Origin: Caldimicrobium sp. | GTDB lineage: Bacteria; Desulfobacterota; Thermodesulfobacteria; Thermodesulfobacteriales; Thermodesulfobacteriaceae | Length of the DNA: 64,000 nucleotides | Assembly (NCBI GenBank): GCA_009903935.1 | Contig: WYEG01000026.1 | Location: forward strand, 31,286-95,285 | Direction of reading: 5' to 3' | In this document: positions 8,178 through 16,007 of the stretch, piece after piece | Position numbering within the stretch: position 1 is the stretch's first letter | Layout of the letters: every line of letters begins with the position of its first letter | The notes under the pieces: model-generated | What the model saw: the letters and a program-made list of their open reading frames with translations, nothing else | Told to the model about the DNA's origin: nothing | Database searches by the model: none | Translations under genes and position numbers: made by a program

Positions 8178-9106
8178 ACCTCTTTAGAAAATTGCTCTAA
8201 TGTCCCTCTATCTTCAACATTAAAGACTTTATGTTCTTTATCCTTTAAGATTTGTGAAATAAGACCGCAGAGAACCTTTTTAGGTCCTACTTCTACGAAT
8301 ATCTTTACGCCTTTTTCATACATATACTCAACGGCGGATATCCATCTAACTGGGGATACAATCTGCTTAGTCATCACTTCAAAAATGCTCGTTGCTGAAG
8401 TTTCTTCTTTTCCGGTTACTGCGCTAATAAAGGAGACCTTAGGTTCAGACCAATGCAAGGTTTTTAAGAATTCGGTAAAAACCTGTTGCGCTCTTTCCAT
8501 AAGAGGTGAATGGAAGCCTGCGCTTACTTTAAGCCTTACAACCTTTGCCGAGAGAGCTTTTGCCTTTTCTGCAACTTCAGTTAAATAGGGCTCTTCACCG
8601 CTTATAACAAATTGATTAGGAGAATTATAATTAGAAATAACCACAAGCCCTTCCGCGGATTTCACAAGTTCCTCAAGCTTTTCTAAAGAGAGATTGATGA
8701 CCGCATACATCCCGGAGGGCTTACTTGACCCAACTTCCCCCATCACCCGTCCACGGTCCTTTACCGCTAAAAGAGCCTCCTCCAAAGTTAAAACCCCGGC
8801 GGCATATAAGGCGCTAAACTCCCCTAAGCTATGACCAGCTACGAAACGAAGCTTAGACAAAATTTCTCCAAATTGATTTTTAATCACTTCAAAACAAGCA
8901 AGATTTACAGTTGTTATGCAAACTTGCAAATTTTCTGTCTTGGTTAATTCCTCCAACGGTCCTTCAAAGGACAAAGCTTTAACTGGAATTCCCGTAATTT
9001 TTTCTGCCTTTTCAAAAATTGTCTGAGCTTCAAGGTAATTTTCATAGAAATCTTTGCCCATCCCTAGGTATTGAGAGCCTTGTCCCGGGAAGACAAAGGC
9101 AATCAA
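8162..9106 (-). CDS. fabD: Malonyl-CoA:ACP transacylase
   Basis: Transfers malonyl from CoA to acyl carrier protein for fatty-acid synthesis. I choose a TTG start at 9106: it directly follows the gcvH-like stop, has AGGAGG six bases upstream, and gives the canonical N-terminus (M)IAFVFPGQGSQ. A longer reading frame starting at 9151 would overlap gcvH. The catalytic GHSLG serine is at about residue 93 (E. coli uses Ser92) and the second histidine is in FHSPLM. About 314 residues, normal length. It is unusual that it sits between a GcvH-like gene and kor genes rather than in a fab cluster. Confidence 0.95.
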   Translation of the reverse strand: MIAFVFPGQGSQYLGMGKDFYENYLEAQTIFEKAEKITGIPVKALSFEGPLEELTKTENLQVCITTVNLACFEVIKNQFGEILSKLRFVAGHSLGEFSALYAAGVLTLEEALLAVKDRGRVMGEVGSSKPSGMYAVINLSLEKLEELVKSAEGLVVISNYNSPNQFVISGEEPYLTEVAEKAKALSAKVVRLKVSAGFHSPLMERAQQVFTEFLKTLHWSEPKVSFISAVTGKEETSATSIFEVMTKQIVSPVRWISAVEYMYEKGVKIFVEVGPKKVLCGLISQILKDKEHKVFNVEDRGTLEQFSKEVWAFL

Positions 9107-9107
9107 C

Positions 9108-9536
9108 CTATTCCTCCTCTTCCATAATCTTTTCTGGAATGATCTCTTCAAACTCCTTAGAAATTTTCAATTCGTAGTCTTCCGGGGGGAGAAGCTCATC
9201 AAGCTCGGAGGTGTCAGAAAGCTCAACTTTGATGAGCCAACCCTCATCGTAAGGGTCTTCGTTTAGAATATCAACATTATCTAAGACCTTTTCATTTACG
9301 GAAATAACAGTGCCAGAAACTGGCATTGCAAGGTCGTACACCTCTTCAACTGTTTCAAGGCTTCCAAAAATATCTTCTTTTTCAAACTCATCTCCTTCTT
9401 CCGGGAGGTCTATGTTTATAATCTCTTCTCCTTTTACAGAGAAAAACTCAGTAATTCCAATCTTAGCTTGCTTTTTTCTCTCCTTTTTCACCCAAAGATG
9501 GTTCTCAGAATAGAGCCTGTCGTCAAGTATCCGCAT
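9108..9536 (-). CDS. GcvH-like protein lacking the lipoyl-lysine
   Basis: A 142-residue homologue of glycine-cleavage H protein, recognisable by HLWVKKE, ITEFFSVKGEEIINIDLPEEG, PVSGTVISVN and NEDPYDEGWLIKV. In true H proteins the lipoate is attached to the lysine of the ESVK motif; here the site reads GSLETVEEV with Glu64 in that position, from a clean GAA codon. The acidic C-terminal extension is also unusual. It therefore cannot carry lipoate at the normal place. It heads the fabD-kor operon; a structural or regulatory role is inferred only. Confidence 0.85.
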   Translation of the reverse strand: MRILDDRLYSENHLWVKKERKKQAKIGITEFFSVKGEEIINIDLPEEGDEFEKEDIFGSLETVEEVYDLAMPVSGTVISVNEKVLDNVDILNEDPYDEGWLIKVELSDTSELDELLPPEDYELKISKEFEEIIPEKIMEEEE

Positions 9537-9584
9537 GCAAACCCCCTTAAGTTAATTTGAAGTTCTAAAAATTGTTAAAGGTCT

Positions 9585-9612
9585 TTTATAAACTCTTTTT
9601 TGAGTTTGACAA
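9585..9612 (-). promoter_or_regulatory. Promoter of the gcvH-like/fabD/kor operon
   Basis: On the minus strand TTGTCA (9612-9607) and TATAAA (9590-9585) are 16 bases apart, about 50 bases before the GcvH-like ATG. The spacer includes part of a small inverted repeat, AAACTC-T6-GAGTTT (plus strand 9590-9607), which could be an operator or part of the terminator for the upstream gene. Confidence 0.6.
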
Positions 9613-9629
9613 GAGCTTAAATGAAAATT

Positions 9630-9926
9630 CTATTCGCTTTTTTTTATTTGGGATAAAACCTTTTCTTGTAACCTTTTGTTTAACCTTATAGCCCAGGCTA
9701 AAACAGTAGCTACAGCATAATAAAGCTCAGGTGGAATGGGCTTGTTAAGCTCAAGTTTATAAAGCTCTTTTACAAGCTTATGGTCTTCCTTAATAGGTAT
9801 ATTGTGTTCTCGAGCGATCTGTAAAATAAGCTCTGCCAGTCTGCCCCTACCCTTTGCTACAACCTCTGGTGTCCCCTTTTCTACTTCATACTTTAAAGCA
9901 ACGGTTAGCTTTTCTTCTTCCTTCAT
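9630..9926 (-). CDS. FlhB C-terminal-domain-like protein (EscU/YscU/HrcU family)
   Basis: A 98-residue protein equivalent to the cytoplasmic tail of the flagellar export switch FlhB (the YlqH/FlhX type). Matching segments are ALKYEVEKGTPEVVAKGRGRLAELI, then IPIKEDHKLVKELYKLELNKPIPPELYYAVATVLAWA. No transmembrane part and no NPTH autocleavage site is present. Such stand-alone tails occur in flagellated bacteria and can partly replace the FlhB tail. FlaG elsewhere in the window supports a flagellum. It is divergent from the FBP aldolase/phosphatase gene. Confidence 0.85.
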   Translation of the reverse strand: MKEEEKLTVALKYEVEKGTPEVVAKGRGRLAELILQIAREHNIPIKEDHKLVKELYKLELNKPIPPELYYAVATVLAWAIRLNKRLQEKVLSQIKKSE

Positions 9927-9950
9927 TTGGAATTTATTGTCCCTTTGGTC

Positions 9951-9979
9951 TTGCTAAAATCCTTCATTATTATTATACT
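9951..9979 (+). promoter_or_regulatory. Promoter of the FBP aldolase/phosphatase operon
   Basis: TTGCTA (9951-9956) and TATACT (9974-9979) with an ideal 17-base spacer, followed 20-odd bases later by AGGAGG and the ATG at 10016. Confidence 0.65.
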
Positions 9980-10015
9980 TTTCGGAAAGAAGATATGATC
10001 CAAAAGGAGGGTTTT

Positions 10016-11158
10016 ATGGGCAAGATTACCTTGTCGGTGATTAAAGCAGATATTGGAGGATATGTGGGGCATTCCTCAGTTCATCCTGAAGTCTTGCAAA
10101 GAGTAAAAGAGGTGGTAGAGGAAGCCAAAGGTGATGGCAAAATAATTGATGTTTCTGTGCTTTCCTGCGGGGACGATATTGCTTTAGTTATGACCCATAC
10201 CAAGGGCGTTGACTCTCCAGACATCCATGAGCTTGCTTGGAATGCCTTTGTTGCAGGCACCGAAGTCTCAAAGAAACTAAAGATGTACGGCGCAGGGCAA
10301 GACCTTCTTAGCGACGCCTTTTCCGGTAATGTAAAAGGCATGGGGCCTGGTGTTGCGGAAATGGAATTCGTAGAGAGAAAAAGTGAGCCGGTGATCGTCT
10401 TTTTTGCAGATAAAACCTCACCTAGCGCCTGGAACCTCCCTCTTTATGAAATGTTTGCCGACCCGATGAACACCGCTGGCTTAGTCATCGACCCCTCCAT
10501 GCACGATGGCTTTATCTTCGAAGTTTTTGATGTGTATAGTGGCATGTCAATCCAGCTTAAAGCACCTGAAGAGCTTTACGACCTTCTCGTCTTTATTGGA
10601 GCGACAAGCAGGTATTGCGTGAGAGCAGTCTACCGCAAGAGGGATGGAGAAATAGCAGCCGTTGCTTCAACTCAGAAGCTCTCTCTAATGGCTGGAAGGT
10701 ATGTGGGGAAGGATGACCCGGTTCTTATCGTTAGATGCCAGAGCGGTTTCCCAGCAGTAGGAGAAGCCCTTGAACCCTTTGCAAGACCGTGGTTTGTTGA
10801 GGGATGGATGAGGGGCTCGCATGTTGGTCCCTTGATGCCGGTATCATTTGCTCAGGCGAAGCCAACAAGGTTTGATGGACCACCTCGAGTAATTGCCGCT
10901 GGTTATCAAATTTGTGAAGGGCAACTTATCGGTCCTAACGACCTTTTCGATGACCCTGCCTTTGATTATGCAAGACAAGAGGCAAGCGTAATGGCTAATC
11001 TTTTAAGACGCCAAGGTATATTTGAACCACACAGACTACCTCCAGAAGAAATGGAATACACTACTCTTCCCAAGGTTTTAGAAAAGCTTAAGGACCGCTT
11101 TAAGCTCGTAGACGAAAAGAAGCCCAAATTTTCCACAGAGGGTGAGGTTGCTGAATAA
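10016..11158 (+). CDS. fbp: Bifunctional fructose-1,6-bisphosphate aldolase/phosphatase (type V)
   Basis: Archaeal-type gluconeogenic enzyme that condenses triose phosphates and dephosphorylates FBP to fructose 6-phosphate. I start at ATG 10016, which has AGGAGG upstream and gives the usual MGKITLSVIKADIGGYVGHS N-terminus; the reading frame is open further upstream but not needed. The protein is 380 residues with the family metal/substrate regions DDIALVMTH, YGAGQDLLSDAF, FADKTSPSAWNLPLYEMFADP and GSHVGPLMPV. Its presence points to a thermophilic, gluconeogenic (autotrophic-type) lifestyle and fits with PpsA in this window. It is overlapped by one base with the YkgJ-like gene. Confidence 0.95.
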   Translation: MGKITLSVIKADIGGYVGHSSVHPEVLQRVKEVVEEAKGDGKIIDVSVLSCGDDIALVMTHTKGVDSPDIHELAWNAFVAGTEVSKKLKMYGAGQDLLSDAFSGNVKGMGPGVAEMEFVERKSEPVIVFFADKTSPSAWNLPLYEMFADPMNTAGLVIDPSMHDGFIFEVFDVYSGMSIQLKAPEELYDLLVFIGATSRYCVRAVYRKRDGEIAAVASTQKLSLMAGRYVGKDDPVLIVRCQSGFPAVGEALEPFARPWFVEGWMRGSHVGPLMPVSFAQAKPTRFDGPPRVIAAGYQICEGQLIGPNDLFDDPAFDYARQEASVMANLLRRQGIFEPHRLPPEEMEYTTLPKVLEKLKDRFKLVDEKKPKFSTEGEVAE

Positions 11159-11901
11159 TGCACATTCCCCATTACAACATCGTCTTAGACCCAAAGGATT
11201 TAACTTTAAATGATGCTTTTAACTTTAAATGTTATAAAGGAATCGTTTGCTTCAATAAGTGCTGTTATGATGTGAAGCTAATATTAACCCCCTACGATTT
11301 TCTAAGGCTTCGGACCCATCTTGGTATGACTACTGAGGAATTTGTTGAAAAGTACGCCGAAGTTTACATCGGTGAAGTAACCCAGCTGCCAACTGTTTCC
11401 GTGAACATGCTACCCATCGATTATGCTTGCCCCTTCCTCGATAAAGAGGAGGGGTGCAAGGTTTATCCAGCACGTCCAAGCTCCTGCAGGTTCTATCCCT
11501 TAGTAAGATATTTTGCTGTTTTGGAGAATGGAGAAAGGGTTGAAGTCTTCAAAATCTGGAGAGAAACTCATTGTAAAGGGCACTATGAAAACCGTCCCAT
11601 TACCGTCCAAAACTATCTGGAGGAACAAGGTTTAATTCCCAACTACATTTACTTTAACGACCTCTGGGGTGAGATTGTTTCCCAACGTCAAAAGATTAAG
11701 GATATCCCTTTAACTGGAGACCTTTTAGAGGAGATATTTCTTTTAGCTTACGACCTTGACACCTTAAAAGAAGTTATAAAGGAAGATGGACATCCTGCCT
11801 TTACTAAAGGAGATGCAGAGCTCCCAGCCGAGAAACTTTTAGAAAAAGGGCTTATCTACATAAGAGACGAATTGTTAAAAGAGGAAAACTTTAGGTTTTA
11901 A
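11158..11901 (+). CDS. YkgJ/UPF0153-family cysteine-cluster protein
   Basis: A 247-residue protein of the YkgJ-type zinc/iron-sulfur-binding cysteine cluster family. Cysteines are arranged as CFNKCC (about residues 31-36), then CPFLDKEEGCKVYPARPSSCRFYPL (about residues 98-122). Function is not known for the family; members are proposed to bind a metal or cluster. It starts on the last base of the FBP aldolase/phosphatase stop codon (TAATG) and is followed one base later by exbD, so it is co-transcribed with both. Confidence 0.85.
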   Translation: MHIPHYNIVLDPKDLTLNDAFNFKCYKGIVCFNKCCYDVKLILTPYDFLRLRTHLGMTTEEFVEKYAEVYIGEVTQLPTVSVNMLPIDYACPFLDKEEGCKVYPARPSSCRFYPLVRYFAVLENGERVEVFKIWRETHCKGHYENRPITVQNYLEEQGLIPNYIYFNDLWGEIVSQRQKIKDIPLTGDLLEEIFLLAYDLDTLKEVIKEDGHPAFTKGDAELPAEKLLEKGLIYIRDELLKEENFRF

Positions 11902-11902
11902 C

Positions 11903-12298
11903 ATGAAGTTAGTTCGTGAACCTCAAGCTGAGATAAACATTATCCCTCTTGTTGACATTGTCCTTGTAATCTTGATAATTTTTATGATTACAGCTCCTCT
12001 TATGACAGCTGGCATCGAGGTAAATCTCCCTCAAACAAAAGACTCTCCCCTTAGTAGGCAGGAAGCCGAGCCCCTTAGAATTACCATTTTCAAAGACGGA
12101 ACGATAAAGGTCTCAGGCGAGACGATGAGCCTTAACAAACTCTCAGCTTGGCTTGCAGAGGCTAAAGAAAGAGGCGTTATTAAAGAGGTTCAAATAGAGG
12201 CAGACAGAGAGGCAAACTACGGTCTTGTAGCCAAAGTTTTATCTGAGGTAAAAAGGGCAGGATTTACCCAAGTAGGTTTGCTCACTATCCCTGAGTGA
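11903..12298 (+). CDS. ExbD/TolR-family biopolymer transport protein
   Basis: A 131-residue inner-membrane protein with one N-terminal transmembrane helix (IIPLVDIVLVILIIFMITAPL) carrying the essential aspartate of the proton channel (VDIVLV), then a periplasmic domain typical of ExbD/TolR. It works with ExbB/TolQ to drive TonB or TolA. A TonB-like gene follows directly, but no ExbB/TolQ gene is next to it. Confidence 0.93.
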   Translation: MKLVREPQAEINIIPLVDIVLVILIIFMITAPLMTAGIEVNLPQTKDSPLSRQEAEPLRITIFKDGTIKVSGETMSLNKLSAWLAEAKERGVIKEVQIEADREANYGLVAKVLSEVKRAGFTQVGLLTIPE

Positions 12299-12299
12299 A

Positions 12300-13082
12300 A
12301 TGCAAGCCCTTCTATCCGCAGGATTTTCCTTAGTTATTCATCTCCTATTCCTAACTTTTATTCTTCTTTCTGCCTATACTTTAAAAAACAAAAAACAAGA
12401 AGAGGTTAAGGTCTTACTTCTTGAACCACGAACCAAAGAAGTGATCACTAAAGCCTTACCATCCCTACCCTATTCCTTAGACAGCACACAAACTCAACTT
12501 AAAGAAGAGAAACCTCTAAAGGAGCGCATTTCAAAAAACGATGTTCCAAAACAAATAGCTAAAAAAGAGAAGTTTCTTACCAAAAATGAAGAAGAATTTT
12601 TAAAGCGGAAAATTCAAGCCTTAAAACAAGAAAAAAATAAGGGTAAAGAGCAAGCCCTTACTGAAGAAGAGTTAAACTACTTACAAAATCGTTTAGCAAA
12701 GCTTAAAAAGGAAGGAGGAGAAAGCTCCTCGCAATCTACGACCGGCGGAAAAATAGGTTCACAGGCTGAATCCTCGGCTTCTACTCCAAGTTCTTCCACA
12801 AAATTATCGACCGAATTTTTACTCCTTGTTAAAAGAAAGCTTCAAGCTAACTTTGAGATACCTATTTATCTTAGAGCAAAGTCTGAGCTCAAAGCAAGAG
12901 TTTTAATTGAAGTTGATAGTTCTGGGCGTATTTTAAGCTATCACTTTGTCCAAGCCTCGGGAGTTAGCGAATTTGACCGAGCGGTTGAGAGATGTATAAG
13001 AGTATCAACCCCCCTTCCCGTTGATAGAGCAACCAAAATAATTGTAGAATTTTACGGGACTGGAGTAGGAAAAGTCTCTTAG
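12300..13082 (+). CDS. TonB-like energy transducer
   Basis: A 260-residue protein with an N-terminal transmembrane anchor (LSAGFSLVIHLLFLTFILLSAYTL), a long charged K/E-rich spacer (about 30-150), a Ser/Thr/Gly linker and a C-terminal TonB/TolA-type domain (about 170-258) with ELKARVLIEVDSSGRILSYHFVQASG. It presumably spans the periplasm to energise outer-membrane receptors or the Tol-Pal system. Immediately downstream of exbD; its end overlaps convergent hisC by 4 bases. Confidence 0.85.
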   Translation: MQALLSAGFSLVIHLLFLTFILLSAYTLKNKKQEEVKVLLLEPRTKEVITKALPSLPYSLDSTQTQLKEEKPLKERISKNDVPKQIAKKEKFLTKNEEEFLKRKIQALKQEKNKGKEQALTEEELNYLQNRLAKLKKEGGESSSQSTTGGKIGSQAESSASTPSSSTKLSTEFLLLVKRKLQANFEIPIYLRAKSELKARVLIEVDSSGRILSYHFVQASGVSEFDRAVERCIRVSTPLPVDRATKIIVEFYGTGVGKVS

Positions 13083-14173
13083 AGTTTGAGTATCTCTCTT
13101 AAGTTTGAAATCAGAACTTCGTTCTCTTCTGGAAGCCCGATGGTGATGCGAAGACAAGTTGTAAATCCGTAAGCTTTAAGCGGTCGCAAAAGTATCCCTC
13201 GGTGAAGCAATTCTTGATAGATGGCGTCGCATTTTTCTCCAAAGTCAACCATGATAAAATTTGCCTGAGAGGGATAAACCCTAAAACCGAACTTGGTTAA
13301 GATTTCGGTTAGATATTTTCTACCTTGTAAAGTTAAGTCTATGGTTTTGCGAAGGTACTCCCCATCTTCAAGAGCAGCAAGCCCTGCAATCACCGCTAAA
13401 GTATTAACATTAAAAGGTTGTCTAACCTTTTCAAGCGTGTTAGCTATTTCCTCGGAAGCTATCCCGTAGCCTAGCCTTAGCCCAGCAAGACCGTATGCCT
13501 TGGAGAAGGTTCTTAGGATCAAGGCTGCTTTTCTTTTTTTAAGAAATTCAAGCCCACTTGGGACGGACGGATCATCTATAAACTCTCCATAAGCTTCATC
13601 TATCACTAAGAGCACATCATCCTCTAATTTTTCTAAGAACTCATCCCATTCTTCTCTGCTTAGCGTTGAACCCGTTGGATTGTGAGGATGGTCAAGGAAT
13701 ATGGCTTTAATCTTTGAGGATAACGCTTTGATTATGCCCTTTAAATCATGCTTTAGCTCCTTTGTTAAGGGGACCTCTTTTATTGAAACTCCGTATATTT
13801 GGGCAAACTTTTCATACATCAAGAAGCTTGGCTTGGAGACTATGATTTCGTCTCCTTCAGAAAGATAGGCTTTGAAAACAAACTCTATGACCTCGTTTGA
13901 ACCATTGCCGAGGACAACCTGAGTTGGGAAAACACTCCAGCGTTTAGCTATGGCTTCTTTGAGAGTAAAATAGCTTGCTTGAGGGTATAGGTTAATTTGA
14001 GAGAGATGCTCTTTTAGAGCTGATAACACTTTTGGAGAAGGACCGAGTGGGTTTTCATTGGAATTAAGCTTGATAATTTTCCCAGTTATGCCAAGCTCTT
14101 TTTTTACCTCTTCGAGGCTTTTCCCTGGAGGATAGGGAACAATTCTTTGAAGATATTTTTTAGGGATAGGCAT
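13079..14173 (-). CDS. hisC: Histidinol-phosphate aminotransferase
   Basis: PLP-dependent class II aminotransferase of histidine biosynthesis. Family motifs are KLNSNENPLGPSP, DHPHNPTGS, LLVIDEAYGEF, the PLP lysine in TFSKAYGLAGLRLGYG and the C-terminal LRITIG. I use ATG 14173 (MPIPKKYL); a GTG three codons upstream is an alternative. About 364 residues, normal. A perfect TATAAT (minus strand, plus 14185-14190) lies very close to the start, but I see no good -35 partner. It stands alone, away from other his genes. Confidence 0.93.
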   Translation of the reverse strand: MPIPKKYLQRIVPYPPGKSLEEVKKELGITGKIIKLNSNENPLGPSPKVLSALKEHLSQINLYPQASYFTLKEAIAKRWSVFPTQVVLGNGSNEVIEFVFKAYLSEGDEIIVSKPSFLMYEKFAQIYGVSIKEVPLTKELKHDLKGIIKALSSKIKAIFLDHPHNPTGSTLSREEWDEFLEKLEDDVLLVIDEAYGEFIDDPSVPSGLEFLKKRKAALILRTFSKAYGLAGLRLGYGIASEEIANTLEKVRQPFNVNTLAVIAGLAALEDGEYLRKTIDLTLQGRKYLTEILTKFGFRVYPSQANFIMVDFGEKCDAIYQELLHRGILLRPLKAYGFTTCLRITIGLPEENEVLISNLREILKL

Positions 14174-14369
14174 AGTGCTCACTTATTATAGTATAAAAAT
14201 TTAAAAAATCTAACCATCCTTAGCGGTTCTTAAGGTCCTTAGGCACCCTCATGGTTCCTTAAAATGCTTGCCCCTTACAAAGTTTTTTCTTCCTTGACAT
14301 GCCAAGGAGTAGCAAAGTATCTCCCTCGGAGACTCTTTCTTTCGGTTGGAAAAACAAAAAGGTTGGTCT

Positions 14370-14830
14370 ATGTCCTTATTAAATGTTAAACATTTTCGAG
14401 AATTTAATGCAGGCTATACTCTTTGACCTTTAGAAGATCTTGAAAGTTTAGACCGAACGACTAAATCCCCCTTACTTAAGCTTATTCAAGTATTTAGGGA
14501 AAATTGTGACGAGGGATGACTTTTAGAAGCAAAGCTAAAGGGTAGAAAATTTCCCGAAACCATGGCATAGTTTGCTTAGGCTCAAGTGAGGAGTGATTAA
14601 ACGATTGCAAAGTTTGCTATAGCTGTTACGAAGTAAAGAGCTTTAAAGTCTTTACCAAAGCTTCTTGGAGAAGACTTCGGGCTTAAGGTGGAAGGTAGGT
14701 TGATTAGAAAATACTGAAAGGTGGCTGTAAAAAGGTTCTTGTAGTTGTGACCTATCAAACTTCATCTCAGGTTGAGTTATATCAAAGAGAGGGTTATAAA
14801 AGTTTACTATTCCTACGAAATTGATTGATT
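14370..14830 (+). pseudogene. Decayed protein-coding gene, family not recognised
   Basis: The 765-base gap between hisC and the mshM-like gene holds what looks like an eroded gene. From ATG 14370 one frame reads protein-like stretches (LEDLESLDRTTKSPLLKLIQ, LLEAKLKGRKFPETMA, LLGEDFGLKVEGRLIRKY) broken by about eight stop codons. After roughly 14730 the coding sense moves to the next frame (VLVVVTYQTSSQVELYQREG), implying a frameshift. Amino-acid composition and codon use look genic, but I do not recognise the family. The flanks (14183-14369, 14831-14947) show only a short GC-rich repeat-like patch near 14290-14335 and an AT-rich stretch with TATAAT at 14922-14927. Confidence 0.5.
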
Positions 14831-14953
14831 TTGATATAGAGAAAGTTATTGACTAATCGGTTGTCCTCAAAGACTTATATAAAATAGGGGCTCGACATAT
14901 CTTATAGTTTTTGTTAAAATATATAATTAAAACATCTTTTGGGAGTGATGGTT

Positions 14954-15949
14954 GTGGAAAATTATGACTCTTCTTTTTTATATCTTTCCTTCTTTAACTT
15001 AAGGAAGCCCCCTTTTAGCCTTGTGCCGGACCCACGGCTTTTTTTTCCATCAAGGAGACATCTGCAGATCCTTGATATCCTCAAATTTTCCATCCTTCAG
15101 GGGAGCCTGATTTCGGTAATCGTGGGGGAGCCTGGGGTTGGCAAGACACAGGCTCTTCTTACGCTTCTTGAAAGGCTCCCGCAAGATAGCTATCATAAGG
15201 TTGAGATTTTAAACCCTGCATTAAGCCCGGAAGAGTTTCTAAAGAGCATCTTTTGGGGTATGGAGACCTCTCACTACGCTCGGGGTAACAATCAACACCC
15301 TATCATCCCTCGGCCTGTAAGAGTCGAAGAATCTCAAGAAACGAGCCACATTGGGGTAATGGAAAGAAAGAATCTAGGTGACATAAGTAAAGAAGAAACC
15401 TCTCGCGCAAACAATGTGACTTTGCAAGATTTAGGATTAACAAAGGACTTGGTGTTAAAATTTCTAAAAGAAAAGCTAACGGAGCTTAAGACAAAACAAG
15501 CTAAGCTTCTTCTCATCATAGATGAGGCTCAGCTTTTGCCGGATGAAACTTTAGAAGAGCTTAGGCTAATCACCAACCTTAACGAAGGGACGGATCCGGT
15601 AATTCAAATCCTACTCATCGGGCAACCAAACCTGCGAGAAAGGCTTGCAAGCCCAAAGTTCTTGCCTTTAAGACAAAGGATTTCTGTATTTGAGGAGCTA
15701 AAACCCTTGGATAAGGATGAAATTTTGCCTTATCTGTGGTTCCGTATAAACCAGGTAAGCGACCGACCAGAGATAAATTTTCACAAAAACATCTTGAGGA
15801 CCCTTTACAAGTCCTCAAAAGGCATTCCAAGGCTTATCAACAAGCTTATGGACCGCGCGCTCTTCCTCGCCTACACTAAAGGAGAAAGAGTTATAACTAA
15901 GAAGCATCTGAAAGAAGCCAAGGCAACCTTTGAAAACCTGATAATATGA
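14954..15949 (+). CDS. mshM: MshM/ExeA-type AAA ATPase of pilus assembly
   Basis: AAA+ ATPase of the ExeA/GspA/MshM type. The N-terminus has the family motif FFNLRKPPFSLVPDPRLFFPS; Walker A is GEPGVGKT (about 58-65), Walker B LLLIIDEAQLLP, and KGIPRLINKLMDRAL is the sensor-2 region. I start at GTG 14954 because GGGAG (14941-14945) is 8 bases upstream; ATG 14948 and TTG 14939 are alternatives. About 45-50 polar residues (about 103-155, from HYARGNNQHP to TSRANNV) interrupt the domain where relatives have a short loop, and the encoding DNA resembles the dispersed palindromic repeat. First gene of the MSHA-like locus. Confidence 0.85.
   Translation: MENYDSSFLYLSFFNLRKPPFSLVPDPRLFFPSRRHLQILDILKFSILQGSLISVIVGEPGVGKTQALLTLLERLPQDSYHKVEILNPALSPEEFLKSIFWGMETSHYARGNNQHPIIPRPVRVEESQETSHIGVMERKNLGDISKEETSRANNVTLQDLGLTKDLVLKFLKEKLTELKTKQAKLLLIIDEAQLLPDETLEELRLITNLNEGTDPVIQILLIGQPNLRERLASPKFLPLRQRISVFEELKPLDKDEILPYLWFRINQVSDRPEINFHKNILRTLYKSSKGIPRLINKLMDRALFLAYTKGERVITKKHLKEAKATFENLII
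15262..15335 (+). repeat. Dispersed GC-rich palindromic repeat inside a coding region
   Basis: Within the mshM-like gene the DNA reads acctctcactacgctcgggg..., then ...catccctcggcctgtaagag, matching the vocabulary of the intergenic copies (ctcactgaggctcggggtga at 26278; catccctcgcttcg at 24282). The reading frame stays open through it, adding a non-conserved polar insert. Confidence 0.5.
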
Positions 15950-16007
15950 AAGGTAATCCATGATTTGTCTTGATTTTTTAAATTAAACTGAGTAAGATTT
16001 TTTAAAA

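Noticed and set aside
7944..8588. 214-codon plus-strand frame opposite korD and fabD
   Set aside because: Antisense shadow of two well-supported genes.
9854..10015. Longer N-terminus for the FBP aldolase/phosphatase
   Set aside because: It would overlap the divergent FlhB-like gene and its own promoter; the ATG at 10016 has a strong SD and the family N-terminus.
14183..14192. TATAAT as the hisC promoter
   Set aside because: It lies within a few bases of the start codon and has no acceptable -35 partner.
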